Below, one piece after another: positions 41,130 through 50,562 of a stretch of DNA of 64,000 bases. The notes beneath the pieces were generated by a model. It was not told the DNA's origin. It made no database searches and saw only the letters and a list, made by a program, of their open reading frames with translations. The first letter of the stretch is position 1. Every line of letters begins with the position of its first letter. Origin of the DNA: Antrihabitans stalagmiti (GTDB lineage: Bacteria; Actinomycetota; Actinomycetes; Mycobacteriales; Mycobacteriaceae); the NCBI RefSeq assembly GCF_016482825.1, contig NZ_JAEMNV010000002.1, positions 310,001 to 374,000 of the forward strand. The letters run 5' to 3'. The translations under genes and the position numbers were made by a program.

Positions 41130-42277
41130 TAGTGACCTCCGCCGAAACTGCGTGCCGCGCCGGACATCAACTGCACGTACGCGGCAGCCATTTCCAGCCG
41201 AACCGCCAGTATCGCAAGGTGTTCGAGCTCTCTGCCCGACCGACTCGGCGGCGGCACTCCACCATCGGCACGCGCAGCTTCTTCAGGATCGACGGCGACG
41301 AGTTGAGCATCGGCGAAGACGGCGATCCGACGTTCGGCGATCCGACGTTCCGGCTCCGTGCTGACGACGAACACCCGCACTCGATTACGCGGCGGCGGAC
41401 CGTCGAGCTGCTCGTCGTGAAAGAAGGGGTCGAAATCCGCGCCCCCACCCGAATCACCCTGCGCGAGCATCGCGGCCGCGCCGACGACGTCGGAGAGATC
41501 GCCTGCCGCCGCTATCGTTCCCGCGCACCGCAGCAGCACCTCGGAAGCATGCCGCGCCAATTCGGCAGGCGCGGTGTCGTCGCCCGCGAGCACGATTTCA
41601 CAGTTGCGCATCCGAGAGGCAAGCGCTTTCGCCGGGTTGTGAAACACCTCGTTGCTCGGATGATCGTGCGCCGCTTCGGCATCGAGTAGGTCGGCAAGGC
41701 TGGCGAGGTCCGGCAGAAACGGTGCCGACCGCGCCTTGTCGACGATCGCGAGCACCGCGATGCCAGCGGCAATGTAGCGAAGGAGGGTGTTGTGTTCGAG
41801 GACGGGAACACGCGGTGGCAAGGTCGAGGCTCGACCCGCGCCGGCCGCGCGCAGCGGCCCCTCGTCGGGTGCGACGATCACAACTTCGGCGCCACGCCGC
41901 AATGCCTTGTCAACGGATTCGACGAGCCTGGGATCGCCCGCATCGTCACCGGCGACAAGGACAACATCGAGTGGACCGACCCACGGTGGCGTCTCGTCGA
42001 CGTGCAGGACCGGCAGGCCCGCACTGCCACCGAGCGCAGCCACGACAAGGCCCGCGGCACGTGCCGCCCGACCCGCGCCGGTGACGAAGAGAACGCTCCG
42101 AGGTCGGAGATCCGTCAACCGAATCAGCGAATCTTCGCTCACTGCGGCTGCGGTCGCACGAACCTGCGCGCCACCGAGCGCGGCCGACCGCAGTGCGCCG
42201 CCGACGTCGGCCGCCAGGAGGGAATCGACGTCGTCGAGATCGAAGACCGGTGAGGGAGCGGTCATAAGAAGTTGCAC
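41129..42277 (-). CDS. TobH/SIS-like conserved protein (Rv3256c family)
   Basis: A 382-residue soluble protein with the two-lobed look of sugar-isomerase (SIS) domain proteins: VLFVTGAGRAARAAGLVVAAL near residue 80 and a long second half. It always sits between manA and manB in actinobacteria and is annotated TobH in some of them. A direct role in mannose metabolism is inferred only from position. Start GTG 42277 has AAAGGA upstream; ATG 42265 is an alternative. Confidence 0.82.
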   Translation of the reverse strand: MQLLMTAPSPVFDLDDVDSLLAADVGGALRSAALGGAQVRATAAAVSEDSLIRLTDLRPRSVLFVTGAGRAARAAGLVVAALGGSAGLPVLHVDETPPWVGPLDVVLVAGDDAGDPRLVESVDKALRRGAEVVIVAPDEGPLRAAGAGRASTLPPRVPVLEHNTLLRYIAAGIAVLAIVDKARSAPFLPDLASLADLLDAEAAHDHPSNEVFHNPAKALASRMRNCEIVLAGDDTAPAELARHASEVLLRCAGTIAAAGDLSDVVGAAAMLAQGDSGGGADFDPFFHDEQLDGPPPRNRVRVFVVSTEPERRIAERRIAVFADAQLVAVDPEEAARADGGVPPPSRSGRELEHLAILAVRLEMAAAYVQLMSGAARSFGGGH

Positions 42278-42347
42278 ACCGTCCTTTCACGGGCAGACGA
42301 CGACGTCGATTTGTTGTCGAAATAGTTGCTTGGATCCACTATTCCAG

Positions 42348-43712
42348 CTACGCGCGAACGATGGTCAGTATCTCGGTCACGAGTGCGTCTACTTCGTCGG
42401 CAGACGCGGCTTCGACGTTGAGGCGAAGGAGCGGTTCGGTATTCGACGCGCGCAGGTTGAACCACGAACCGTCCTGCAGCGACACCGTGACGCCGTCGAG
42501 TTCGTCCACCGATGCGGTCCGGTCGGTGAACGCGGAGACCACCGCGCGGGTGCGGTCGGCAGCGTCGGCAACCGTCGAATTGATCTCACCGGACGCCGAA
42601 TACGTCTCGTAGGCAGCCATCAGTTCCGACAGCGGCCGATCCTGCTCACCAAGTGCGGCAAGGACGTGCAACGCGGCAAGCATGCCCGAGTCTGCGCACC
42701 AGAAGTCACGGAAGTAGTAGTGCGCAGAGTGCTCGCCACCGAAAATTGCGCCGGTGTCGGCCATCTGCTGCTTGATGAACGAGTGCCCGACGCGGGTGCG
42801 CACCGGCTTGCCGCCGAGTTTCGTCACAAGCTCCGGCACTGCACGCGAGGTGATGAGGTTGTGGATGATCGTTGCGCCCGGCTCTTTCGCGAGCTCACGC
42901 GCGGCGACGAGAGCGGTGACCGCGGACGGCGACACCGGTTCGCCACGCTCGTCGACGACGAAGCACCTGTCGGCATCACCGTCGAAGGCAAGTCCGATGT
43001 CGGCGCCGGTCTCGCGAACGTGGGATTGCAGGTCGACGAGATTCTTCGGATCGAGCGGATTGGCTTCGTGATTCGGGAAATTGCCGTCGAGTTCGAAGAA
43101 CAGCGGTTCGATCGTCAGCGGCAGCGGCCCGAGGACGGACGGAACCGTGTGACCACCCATCCCGTTGCCTGCGTCGACCGCAACCGTCAACGGCCGCAAC
43201 GCGCTCAGATCGACGAGCTTGCGCAAGAACTGCGCGTAGTCCTCGAGAACATCCTGCGTTGTACTCGAGCCCGCCGGACCGTCGTAGGTCGGCACGCCGT
43301 CGATGACTTCCTGCGCGATGGTGGCCAGACCGGTCGCTTGACCGACCGGTTTCGCGCCGGCTCGACACAACTTGATGCCGTTGTATTTCGCGGGGTTGTG
43401 GCTCGCTGTGAACATGGCGCCGGGGCAGTCGAGGTGCCCGGATGCGAAGTACAGCTGGTCGGTCGATGCAAGTCCGATATGGACGACATCCACGCCCTGT
43501 GCTTCGACACCGGCCGCAAATGCTGCCGCCAGTTCGGGAGAGGAATCACGCATGTCTCCCCCGATCACGACGCGCGTGGCGTCCGAGCGAATCAGGCGCG
43601 CGAACGCCGCGCCGACGTCACGGACGAAATCGGCGTCGATCTGTTCACCGATGACGCCACGGACGTCGTAGGCCTTGATCACGGCGTTCACGGATTCGGC
43701 GGAACGTGCCAC
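42348..43712 (-). CDS. manB: phosphomannomutase/phosphoglucomutase
   Basis: A 454-residue alpha-D-phosphohexomutase converting mannose-6-P to mannose-1-P. The phosphoserine loop is TASHNPAKYNGIK, the Mg-binding loop FDGDADRCF, the sugar loop GGEHSAHYYF, and the phosphate-binding loop SNTEPLLRLNVE. It matches Rv3257c. Start GTG 43712, preceded by AGGAG, gives VARSAESVNAVIKAYDVRG. Confidence 0.95.
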   Translation of the reverse strand: MARSAESVNAVIKAYDVRGVIGEQIDADFVRDVGAAFARLIRSDATRVVIGGDMRDSSPELAAAFAAGVEAQGVDVVHIGLASTDQLYFASGHLDCPGAMFTASHNPAKYNGIKLCRAGAKPVGQATGLATIAQEVIDGVPTYDGPAGSSTTQDVLEDYAQFLRKLVDLSALRPLTVAVDAGNGMGGHTVPSVLGPLPLTIEPLFFELDGNFPNHEANPLDPKNLVDLQSHVRETGADIGLAFDGDADRCFVVDERGEPVSPSAVTALVAARELAKEPGATIIHNLITSRAVPELVTKLGGKPVRTRVGHSFIKQQMADTGAIFGGEHSAHYYFRDFWCADSGMLAALHVLAALGEQDRPLSELMAAYETYSASGEINSTVADAADRTRAVVSAFTDRTASVDELDGVTVSLQDGSWFNLRASNTEPLLRLNVEAASADEVDALVTEILTIVRA

Positions 43713-43800
43713 TGGATGAGGCTCCTGCTGTCGATGGACTGATGGTCGAGCACGGCGACGCAATTGTCACCGCCGACAGCCTAGTAGCAGAGGAGGATGC

Positions 43801-44211
43801 TCAGTTCGGGTCGGGCAGAACGCGAAGATGTCCGCGTCGTCCCGTGCGCGCGATCGGCGGCGTAGCCGACGTGGGGGGATCGATCGACGTGAACTCGGTG
43901 CGGCCACGGAGCAGATGATCGCCGGAGCCGAGATGGCGTGGCAGTCCCGCTTCGCGCACGGCTTCGGCAAGTGCGACGAGATCGTCTTCGTCGGGCGTCG
44001 ACGTCGAGTAGCCGCCCTCGTGGCGAACCATCTCCCAGCCCTTCGGGGCGCTGGTCCGCGACGCGTGGATCTCGCACAGATCCCATGAGTGCGGTTCGGC
44101 AACGGTCGCCAACGGGCCGACCACTGCGGTGGAGTCGGAATAGACGTATGTCAACGTCGCAACGGCGGGGTGTTTACACCCAGGCCTGCAGCATCGACGA
44201 AGTGCTCTCAC
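43801..44211 (-). CDS. DUF3499 family protein (Rv3258c-like)
   Basis: A 136-residue conserved actinobacterial protein. The N-terminal RRCCRPGCKHPAVATLTYVY and the later SWDLCEIHASR provide four or five Cys/His that look like a zinc site. The C-terminus ends RRGHLRVLPDP, as in Rv3258c. Function unknown; always found between manB and whiB2. Start GTG 44211 by family comparison. Confidence 0.88.
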   Translation of the reverse strand: MRALRRCCRPGCKHPAVATLTYVYSDSTAVVGPLATVAEPHSWDLCEIHASRTSAPKGWEMVRHEGGYSTSTPDEDDLVALAEAVREAGLPRHLGSGDHLLRGRTEFTSIDPPTSATPPIARTGRRGHLRVLPDPN

Positions 44212-44288
44212 AGTTAGTGAGACTAGCCGCCGACCGACCGCTGCCCTGCCAGGACACACCGGTGAACAAGGGCCGTAGTGTCACGGTT

Positions 44289-44780
44289 ATGGCACGCGGG
44301 CGCATCCGACGACGACCGACGACATCGCGGTCCGTCACTCGACGGGGTCGCGGTGTGCGTGGTCCCGTGCTTCCCAATTCGGTTCCCGCGTGGCGAACCC
44401 GCGGTGAGAAGTTCGACATGTTGGTGCTGGAGGCTTTCGCGCCGGTCGATGCCCGTTGGCACGAGCGACTGACCAAACTCGACATCGCGGTCGACGATGT
44501 CCCCAAGATTCGCCCGCTCGATATGGAGTCGGTGACCTGGCCGGACGAAGTTGTCGCCGATGGTCCGGTTCCGTTGTCTCGCTTGATTCCCGCCGGAGTT
44601 GACAGGCGAGGAAGTGCAACCAGGGCGCGTGTCGTGCTGTTTCGCAGGCCACTGGAGTTGCGCGCCAAACATCCGGAAAATCTCGTCGACCTGCTGCACG
44701 ACATTCTCGTACAGCAGGTTGCGACCTACCTGGGTGTCGAGCCGGACATCATCGACCCAGGACTCACCGAACCGGAGTGA
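44289..44780 (+). CDS. metallopeptidase-family protein (Rv3259-like), motif degenerate
   Basis: A 163-residue protein of the zincin-like family that includes Rv3259. The first ~35 residues are Arg-rich; the domain begins at VPAWRTRGEKFDMLVLEAF. The position of the family's HExxH reads HDILV, so the catalytic Glu and second His are absent; homologues from memory also lack the full motif. It may be a non-catalytic fold. ATG 44289 chosen; GTG 44262 is in frame. It is divergent from the DUF3499 gene. Confidence 0.85.
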   Translation: MARGRIRRRPTTSRSVTRRGRGVRGPVLPNSVPAWRTRGEKFDMLVLEAFAPVDARWHERLTKLDIAVDDVPKIRPLDMESVTWPDEVVADGPVPLSRLIPAGVDRRGSATRARVVLFRRPLELRAKHPENLVDLLHDILVQQVATYLGVEPDIIDPGLTEPE

Positions 44781-44789
44781 GCCGCCATG

Positions 44790-44821
44790 GTGTGTCGCCC
44801 GAACGAATTCCGGCGACACAC
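44790..44821. terminator. inverted repeat between converging genes
   Basis: GTGTGTCGCC (44790-44799) pairs perfectly with 44812-44821 around a 12-base loop. It lies between the converging Rv3259-like gene and whiB2. No T-run, so termination efficiency is uncertain. Confidence 0.6.
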
Positions 44822-44853
44822 GTCGTGCAGACCGCTCCTGAACGGATACCGCG

Positions 44854-45255
44854 TTAACCGATACCGCGTTTGAGGCGTCGGCGTTCCCGCTCCGACAGAC
44901 CGCCCCAGATGCCGAAGCGTTCGTCGTGGGCCAACGCGTAGTCCAGGCACTCGTCCCGTACTTCGCAACCCAGGCAAATTCGCTTGGCCTCTCGAGTCGA
45001 ACCACCCTTTTCGGGGAAGAACGCCTCTGGATCGGTCTGCGCGCAGAGGGCGCGCTCCTGCCACTGATCGTCTTCGGCAGCTTCGTACAGCTCTTCGAAT
45101 CCGTCGACGACGAGGCTGAGCTGGGGCCTGCCCTGCTCCACCTCGTAACCGCCGTCGTCGCAGACGCTAAGTGCTGCGCCCGCTTCGGAATCGGTTTGCG
45201 GTGCGTCGCCGTCGTTGCTAGAGGGAGTTTCGAACTCTCCCAGCTGGTTGGCCAT
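44854..45255 (-). CDS. whiB2: transcriptional regulator WhiB2 (WhmD)
   Basis: A 133-residue Wbl protein needed for septation and division in mycobacteria. After an acidic N-terminal extension (about 1-65), the four cluster cysteines lie in RALCAQTD and RICLGCEVRDEC, followed by FGIWGGLSERERRRLKRG. GAGGAGG lies 8 bases before ATG 45255. The gene is divergent from fbiA across a 372-base gap. Confidence 0.95.
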   Translation of the reverse strand: MANQLGEFETPSSNDGDAPQTDSEAGAALSVCDDGGYEVEQGRPQLSLVVDGFEELYEAAEDDQWQERALCAQTDPEAFFPEKGGSTREAKRICLGCEVRDECLDYALAHDERFGIWGGLSERERRRLKRGIG

Positions 45256-45627
45256 CGCTGCGCCTCCTCACCTGTAATAGCGCAGAATAATTGACACCAT
45301 CGACGCCGGATCGGCTCCGATGGAAGTGTGATTCGTTGGTTTCCCCGCCCTACTGCAGTTAACCACAAGGTTGTAATTAGCCACAGCGTTGCTGGAAGAA
45401 ACCACGTTCCGGTTGTTGCAGCCACCCCTATTGGAACGTTTGTTCGAATGTTCGCGCGGTACAAGCCTTTCGGCTGCATAGGCGCTGAATGACATACTTG
45501 TGATTAGACACGCCGCGCGCCGTCATGGTCAAGCTATCGGCGAAATTCCATTACTATCTGTCGGTTTCGAGATTTCTCCGATCCCTGCGTCCGACGGCAC
45601 GACGCCTGCCGCATAGGCTTTGCAGAC
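45256..45627. promoter_or_regulatory. 372-base divergent region between whiB2 and fbiA
   Basis: The longest gene-free stretch in the window. It must hold the whiB2 promoter and leader (whiB2 genes commonly have long leaders) and the fbiA promoter. It is richer in A/T than its neighbours, for example around AACCACAAGGTTGTAATTAG near 45360-45380. I find no ORF with coding character, no confident promoter and no known small-RNA signature. Confidence 0.5.
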
Positions 45628-46620
45628 GTGACGGAGGAAACGAATACAACCCGCCCCATCCGCGTCAGCGTTCTGGTCGGCGGCGTCGGTGGTGCCCGTT
45701 TCTTGCAAGGCGTCCGCGCCCTGCTCGGCGACGCCGGTGCAATCACAGCGATAGTGAACGTCGGTGACGACGTGTGGATGCACGGCATGCGTATCTGCCC
45801 CGATCTCGACACCTGCATGTACACCCTCGGCGGCGGCATCGACACCGAACGTGGCTGGGGACGAATCGGCGAAACCTGGCATGCCAAAGAGGAATTGGCG
45901 GCGTACAAGGCCGTTCCCGATTGGTTCGGACTCGGCGACCGCGATCTTGCAACGCATTTGATCCGCAGCCAGATGCTGCGTGCCGGCTACCCCCTCTCCG
46001 CCGTCACCGAGGCGTTGTGCGACCGGTGGCAGCCCGGCGTCGCACTCCTGCCCGCAACCGACGAACGCAACGAAACCCACGTGGTCGTCACCGATCCCGA
46101 CGATGGCGACAATCGGCGCGCGATCCATTTTCAGGAGTGGTGGGTGCGGTATCGCGCGAAGGTCGAGACCCACGGTTTCGTCAACGTCGGGGCAGAACAG
46201 GCCAAACCAGGCCCCGGTGTGATCGACGCCATAGAGAATTCCGATGTGGTGTTCGTCGCACCTTCCAACCCCGTCGTCAGCGTCGGCGCCATCCTCTCGG
46301 TGCCCGGTATCAGAGGCGCGCTACGCACCACCTCGGCGAAGGTCGTCGGGTTGTCACCGGTGATCGGCGGAAAGCCGTTGCGCGGCATGGCCGACGAATG
46401 CCTCGACGTGATCGGCGTCGAAACGTCCGCGGAGGCGATCGGCCGACACTACGGCGCGCGCAGCGCAACCGGCATCCTCGACGGTTGGCTCGTGCATTCG
46501 ACGGACACGGCCGACGTCCCCGGCGTCGAGGTCCGTAGCGTCCCGCTGCTGATGACGGATCCGCCGACCACCGCCGAGATGGTCCGCGCGGCAATGGACT
46601 TGGCTGGGATAGCGCTGTGA
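45628..46620 (+). CDS. fbiA: 2-phospho-L-lactate/enolpyruvyl transferase FbiA (CofD)
   Basis: A 330-residue enzyme of coenzyme F420 synthesis. It joins the phosphoenolpyruvyl or phospholactyl unit to 7,8-didemethyl-8-hydroxy-5-deazariboflavin. Landmarks are [14 protein letters not shown] at the N-terminus, [19 protein letters not shown] and [15 protein letters not shown]. Start GTG 45628. Its stop overlaps the fbiB start (GTGA). Confidence 0.96.
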   Translation: MTEETNTTRPIRVSVLVGGVGGARFLQGVRALLGDAGAITAIVNVGDDVWMHGMRICPDLDTCMYTLGGGIDTERGWGRIGETWHAKEELAAYKAVPDWFGLGDRDLATHLIRSQMLRAGYPLSAVTEALCDRWQPGVALLPATDERNETHVVVTDPDDGDNRRAIHFQEWWVRYRAKVETHGFVNVGAEQAKPGPGVIDAIENSDVVFVAPSNPVVSVGAILSVPGIRGALRTTSAKVVGLSPVIGGKPLRGMADECLDVIGVETSAEAIGRHYGARSATGILDGWLVHSTDTADVPGVEVRSVPLLMTDPPTTAEMVRAAMDLAGIAL

Positions 46621-47984
46621 CCGCAGAACCCGGCAACGACATCGAACGCGACCACGGCTCGGCCGACGAGATCCGCATCCTGCCCATCCGCGGTCTCCCC
46701 GAATTCCGCCCCGGCGACGACCTTGCCGAACACCTTGCGCGCCAAGCTCCTTGGCTCGTCGATGGTGACATCCTCGTCGTGACGAGCAAAATCGTCTCGA
46801 AATGCGAGGGTCGCATCGTCGAATCGCCGACCGATCCCGACGAACGTGACGCTGCGCGGCGCAAACTCGTCGACCAGGAAGCCGTTCGCGTTCTCGCGCG
46901 AAAAGGACGAACCCTCATCACCGAGAATCGGCTCGGTATCGTGCAAGCCGCATCCGGCATCGACGGCTCCAACGTCGAGTCCAACGAACTTGCTTTGCTA
47001 CCAGTCGATCCGGATTCCAGCGCGGCACGGCTGCGAGCCGACATCAGAACTCGAACCGGCGTCGACGTCGCCGTCGTCATCACCGACACGATGGGACGCG
47101 CCTGGCGAAACGGCCAGACCGACGCCGCGATCGGCTCGTCCGGACTTGCCGTACTGCACGCCTACGCCGGCGCAAAGGACGGGCAGGGCAACGAACTTCA
47201 GGTGACAGAGGTTGCCATCGCAGACGAGATCGCCGCCGCCGCCGATCTCGTCAAAGGCAAACTCGGTGCCACACCGGTCGCCGTGCTGCGCGGGCTGCGG
47301 ACCGAGGACGACGGCTCCAACGCCGCCGCCCTGCTGCGTCGCGGGCCCGACGATCTCTTCTGGCTCGGCACGGAAGAGGCTCTTGCACAAGGTCGCAACG
47401 AGGCACTCCTGCTGCGCCGCTCGGTACGCACCTTCGCGACCGACCCCGTTCCACCCGACCTGCTACGAACGGCGATCGCCGAGGCACTCACCGCACCGGC
47501 ACCGCACCACACACGCCCGGTTCGCTTCGTCTGGATTCGCACACCGGAGGTCAGAACGCGGTTGTTGACTGCGATGCGGTCGGCATGGCGCGCCGACCTC
47601 ACCGCCGACGGACTCGATGCCGACCGTATCGAGCGTCGAATTGCCCGCGGCGACATACTCTTACACGCACCGGAGATCGTCGTACCGTTCTGCGTTCCCG
47701 ACGGCGCGCACTCCTATCCCGACCAACGCAGGCAGGCAGCCGAGCAGACGATGTTCACCGTCGCCGTCGGCGCGGCCGTGCAGGGTCTCCTTGTTTCGTT
47801 GGCTACCAAGGGAATCGGCAGCTGCTGGATCGGGTCGACGATCTTCGCACCCGAGGTCGTCCGCGCCGAACTGGCGGTTCCCGGCGATTGGGCACCGCTA
47901 GGCGCAATCGCCGTCGGGTACGGCACCGAGCCTGCGACACCACGCTCCCCCGGTGCGTCCGGCTCGAGTTTGGTCGAACTGTGA
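46617..47984 (+). CDS. fbiB: coenzyme F420:L-glutamate ligase FbiB
   Basis: A 455-residue two-domain enzyme. The N-terminal ligase domain (about 1-245; [19 protein letters not shown]) adds glutamates to F420-0, and the C-terminal nitroreductase-like FMN domain (about 258-455; [20 protein letters not shown]) reduces dehydro-F420-0. This full fusion is the actinobacterial form. GTG 46617 overlaps fbiA, and its stop overlaps the Nudix gene, both as GTGA. Confidence 0.96.
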   Translation: MTAEPGNDIERDHGSADEIRILPIRGLPEFRPGDDLAEHLARQAPWLVDGDILVVTSKIVSKCEGRIVESPTDPDERDAARRKLVDQEAVRVLARKGRTLITENRLGIVQAASGIDGSNVESNELALLPVDPDSSAARLRADIRTRTGVDVAVVITDTMGRAWRNGQTDAAIGSSGLAVLHAYAGAKDGQGNELQVTEVAIADEIAAAADLVKGKLGATPVAVLRGLRTEDDGSNAAALLRRGPDDLFWLGTEEALAQGRNEALLLRRSVRTFATDPVPPDLLRTAIAEALTAPAPHHTRPVRFVWIRTPEVRTRLLTAMRSAWRADLTADGLDADRIERRIARGDILLHAPEIVVPFCVPDGAHSYPDQRRQAAEQTMFTVAVGAAVQGLLVSLATKGIGSCWIGSTIFAPEVVRAELAVPGDWAPLGAIAVGYGTEPATPRSPGASGSSLVEL

Positions 47985-48544
47985 CCGCGGAGTCGCTGCA
48001 CGCAACCGCAACCGCGACCCTCGAGTCCTGGCAACCCTCGTCAGCGGCGGACGAGTCGCTGCGACATACGCTGCTGGCGTTCCTCGGCTCGGCTCCGCGC
48101 GGTTGTCTACGCGAGCACGTGCCCGGCCATATCACCGCCTCTGCGGTCGTCATGGACGACGCAGGTGCCAATGTGTTGCTGACACTGCATCCGCGCGTCG
48201 GGCGCTGGATCCAACTAGGTGGTCACTGCGAGGAATCGGACGACACGCTTCTCGACGCGGCGATGCGCGAGGCCACCGAAGAATCCGGAATGACGGGCCT
48301 TGTCATCGACCCGGTACTGCTTTCGGCCCACACCCACCCGATCACCTGCTCGCTCGGCGTGCCGACCCGACACCTCGACCTCAGATTCCTGATTCGTGCG
48401 CCCGCAGGTGCCGTACCGGTCGCGAGCGACGAGTCCGACGATCTGCGCTGGTGGCCGGTCGACAGGTTGCCCGAAACAGCTCGGTCGGACGGCATTGCCC
48501 ACCTCGTCGGACTCGCCCGCGAGCGCGGCCTGCCGACTGCCTGA
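47981..48544 (+). CDS. Nudix hydrolase coupled to fbiB
   Basis: A 187-residue Nudix-domain protein. The Nudix box is close to consensus: [19 protein letters not shown] followed by TEESGM, with REATEESG matching REUxEExG; the first acidic position is Asp rather than Glu. GTG 47981 overlaps the fbiB stop by 4 bases. The coupling suggests a role near F420 (for example cleaning damaged nucleotides or a diphosphate intermediate), but the substrate is unknown. In M. tuberculosis another gene (Rv3263) follows fbiB. Confidence 0.9.
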   Translation: MTAESLHATATATLESWQPSSAADESLRHTLLAFLGSAPRGCLREHVPGHITASAVVMDDAGANVLLTLHPRVGRWIQLGGHCEESDDTLLDAAMREATEESGMTGLVIDPVLLSAHTHPITCSLGVPTRHLDLRFLIRAPAGAVPVASDESDDLRWWPVDRLPETARSDGIAHLVGLARERGLPTA

Positions 48545-48666
48545 AAAAGGGCCGAGAACAGACCGAATTTGCCACCTCTATGGGATTCCGATTCGCGCAA
48601 TCGGGATTTACCGTTGATTGCACAACTGCGGTCCGCAGTAATGGCACTCCTCCCAGGTGGCACACC

Positions 48667-49479
48667 ATGACATCCCGACGATTGCTCCGCGTTGCGGGGC
48701 TTGTTTTCGCTGCATGCACGTGTATTTCGGTCGCTGCCTGCAGCAACGACCCCGAGGTCGCGAGCGACACGTTCTACGGTCCCTCCGCCGACATCGGCAA
48801 CGGTACGGCCCGAACCTTCACCACCGTCGACGACGACGGCAATCCGACGGTGGTCGGAGTCCGACTGTCGAAAGGCACGATGGACGGTCTACCGACCACC
48901 GACGAGGTGCCGCCGAAGATGCTGATGCTCGACTTTCCCGACCAGGCAGCGGCAACGGTGTTCGACCACGTGATGATGAACTGGAACAGTCAAGGCCACG
49001 CACCGCCGCCGCTTTTCGGGAAACCACATTTCGACGTGCACTTCTATATGACGGACATGTCGGCGGCAACCTCGATCGATCCCGCCGATCCGGACTATGC
49101 GGCGAAAGCCGCTCGACTACCCGATCCCAAATACATTCCGACGGACTTCGGACCGCTGCCAGGCCCGCCCGTGGCCGAGCAAGCGGTGCCGGGCATGGGC
49201 GTGCACCTGGTCGACTCGCCGGACAATTTCACGCCAGGCGTCTACGACTTCACGCAGACCTTGATCAACGGCGTGTGGGACGGTCGGTACACGTTCATCG
49301 AGCCGATGATCACCCGCGAATATCTGCTGGCGAATCCCACACTCTCCCAGGACATCAAGCAGCCGAGCGCGTATCAGAAATCCGGCTACTTCCCCACGAG
49401 GTACACCATCCGATACGACGACGTGGCCGACGAATACGTCATCGCGCTCGAAGGTCTGACGATGCGTGAAGCCTCCTGA
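48667..49479 (+). CDS. secreted lipoprotein, TTHB210/DUF5602-like
   Basis: A 270-residue exported protein. The signal peptide (RRLLRVAGLVFAACTCISV) ends in the lipobox VAAC with Cys25, so it is probably membrane-anchored outside. The mature part contains PHFDVHFYMTDMSA, resembling the TTHB210-like/DUF5602 domain, and a Pro-rich GPLPGPPVAEQAVPGMG segment. AGGTGG precedes ATG 48667. Function unknown; the HFDVHFY motif may bind metal. Not seen at this place in mycobacteria. Confidence 0.85.
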   Translation: MTSRRLLRVAGLVFAACTCISVAACSNDPEVASDTFYGPSADIGNGTARTFTTVDDDGNPTVVGVRLSKGTMDGLPTTDEVPPKMLMLDFPDQAAATVFDHVMMNWNSQGHAPPPLFGKPHFDVHFYMTDMSAATSIDPADPDYAAKAARLPDPKYIPTDFGPLPGPPVAEQAVPGMGVHLVDSPDNFTPGVYDFTQTLINGVWDGRYTFIEPMITREYLLANPTLSQDIKQPSAYQKSGYFPTRYTIRYDDVADEYVIALEGLTMREAS

Positions 49480-49482
49480 CCG

Positions 49483-50562
49483 TCAGACGTCGGTGGAGAA
49501 CCGAATGCCGCCGTCCGGAATGTCGACGCCTGGCCAGACCCGCGCGCCCTGAATGAGCTCGCAACGTGCGCCGACGTTCGCCCCGTCACCGATGACGGCA
49601 TCGCGAACGAGGGCGCGCGGACCGACCCTGGCACCGAACCCGACGATCGACCTGACGACCCGTGCGCCGGCCTCGACCTTCGCACCGTCGAACAGGATCG
49701 CACCGTCGAGCCGTGCACCGGCCCCGACCTCGGCACCGCGACCGACGACGGTGCCGCCGATCAGCAGGGCACCCGGAGCGATGCCGGCGCCTGGATGGAC
49801 GAGTGATTCGCCACGTTGACCTGGCAGGGCAGGCGACGGCGCGATGCCACGAACCAGGTCAGCCGATCCCTGGATGAAATCGTCGGGCGTTCCCATGTCA
49901 CGCCAGTACGACGAATCGACGTGTGCATAGATCCGTGCGCCCTCGGTGAGCAGCGCGGGAAACACCTCACGCTCGACCGATACCGGCCGACCCGACGGAA
50001 TCTTCTCGATGACTTCGCGCCGGAACACGTAACAACCGGCGTTGATCTGATCGGTCGGCGGGTCCTGTGTCTTCTCGAGGAATGCCGTCACACGTCCGTC
50101 GTCGTCGGTCGGCACACAACCGAACGCGCGCGGATCGCCGACCCGAACCAGGTGCAGCGTGACATCGGCGTTGGTCGACTCGTGGGTATCGAGGATGGCT
50201 CCGAGATCGGTACCGCCAAGGACGTCGCCGTTGAAGACCATCACGTTGTCCGCACGCAGCTTCGGCATCACGTTGCGAATACCGCCACCGGTGCCGAGCG
50301 GCTTGGTCTCGGTGACGTATTCGATCTCCAGACCCAACTCCGAGCCGTCACCGAAATGCTCTTCGAAAACCTCTGCCTTGAACGACGTACCGAGAATCAC
50401 ATGGGTGATGCCCGCCTCGGCGATGCGGGCGAGCAGATGCGCGAGAAACGGCTGTCCTGCCGTCGGCAGCATCGGCTTCGGTGCAGACAAGGTCAGCGGG
50501 CGCAGCCTGGTGCCGAGACCGCCGACCAGAATCACGGCATCTGTGCCGGAGCTATCTGCCAT
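49483..50562 (-). CDS. manC: mannose-1-phosphate guanylyltransferase (ManC/RmlA2)
   Basis: A 359-residue GDP-mannose pyrophosphorylase matching Rv3264c (also 359). The nucleotide loop is LVGGLGTRLRPLTLSAPKPM, and VFNGDVLGG carries the catalytic Asp. A C-terminal left-handed beta-helix is visible as hexad repeats (VGRGAEVGAGARLDGAILF, about 265-340). Product feeds mannan and lipoglycan synthesis. ATG 50562; it overlaps wbbL by 11 bases. Confidence 0.95.
   Translation of the reverse strand: MADSSGTDAVILVGGLGTRLRPLTLSAPKPMLPTAGQPFLAHLLARIAEAGITHVILGTSFKAEVFEEHFGDGSELGLEIEYVTETKPLGTGGGIRNVMPKLRADNVMVFNGDVLGGTDLGAILDTHESTNADVTLHLVRVGDPRAFGCVPTDDDGRVTAFLEKTQDPPTDQINAGCYVFRREVIEKIPSGRPVSVEREVFPALLTEGARIYAHVDSSYWRDMGTPDDFIQGSADLVRGIAPSPALPGQRGESLVHPGAGIAPGALLIGGTVVGRGAEVGAGARLDGAILFDGAKVEAGARVVRSIVGFGARVGPRALVRDAVIGDGANVGARCELIQGARVWPGVDIPDGGIRFSTDV

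Noticed and set aside
44223-45479. A 418-codon minus-strand frame across whiB2 and the Rv3259-like gene
   Set aside because: The translation has no motif, and both overlapped genes are clearly real.
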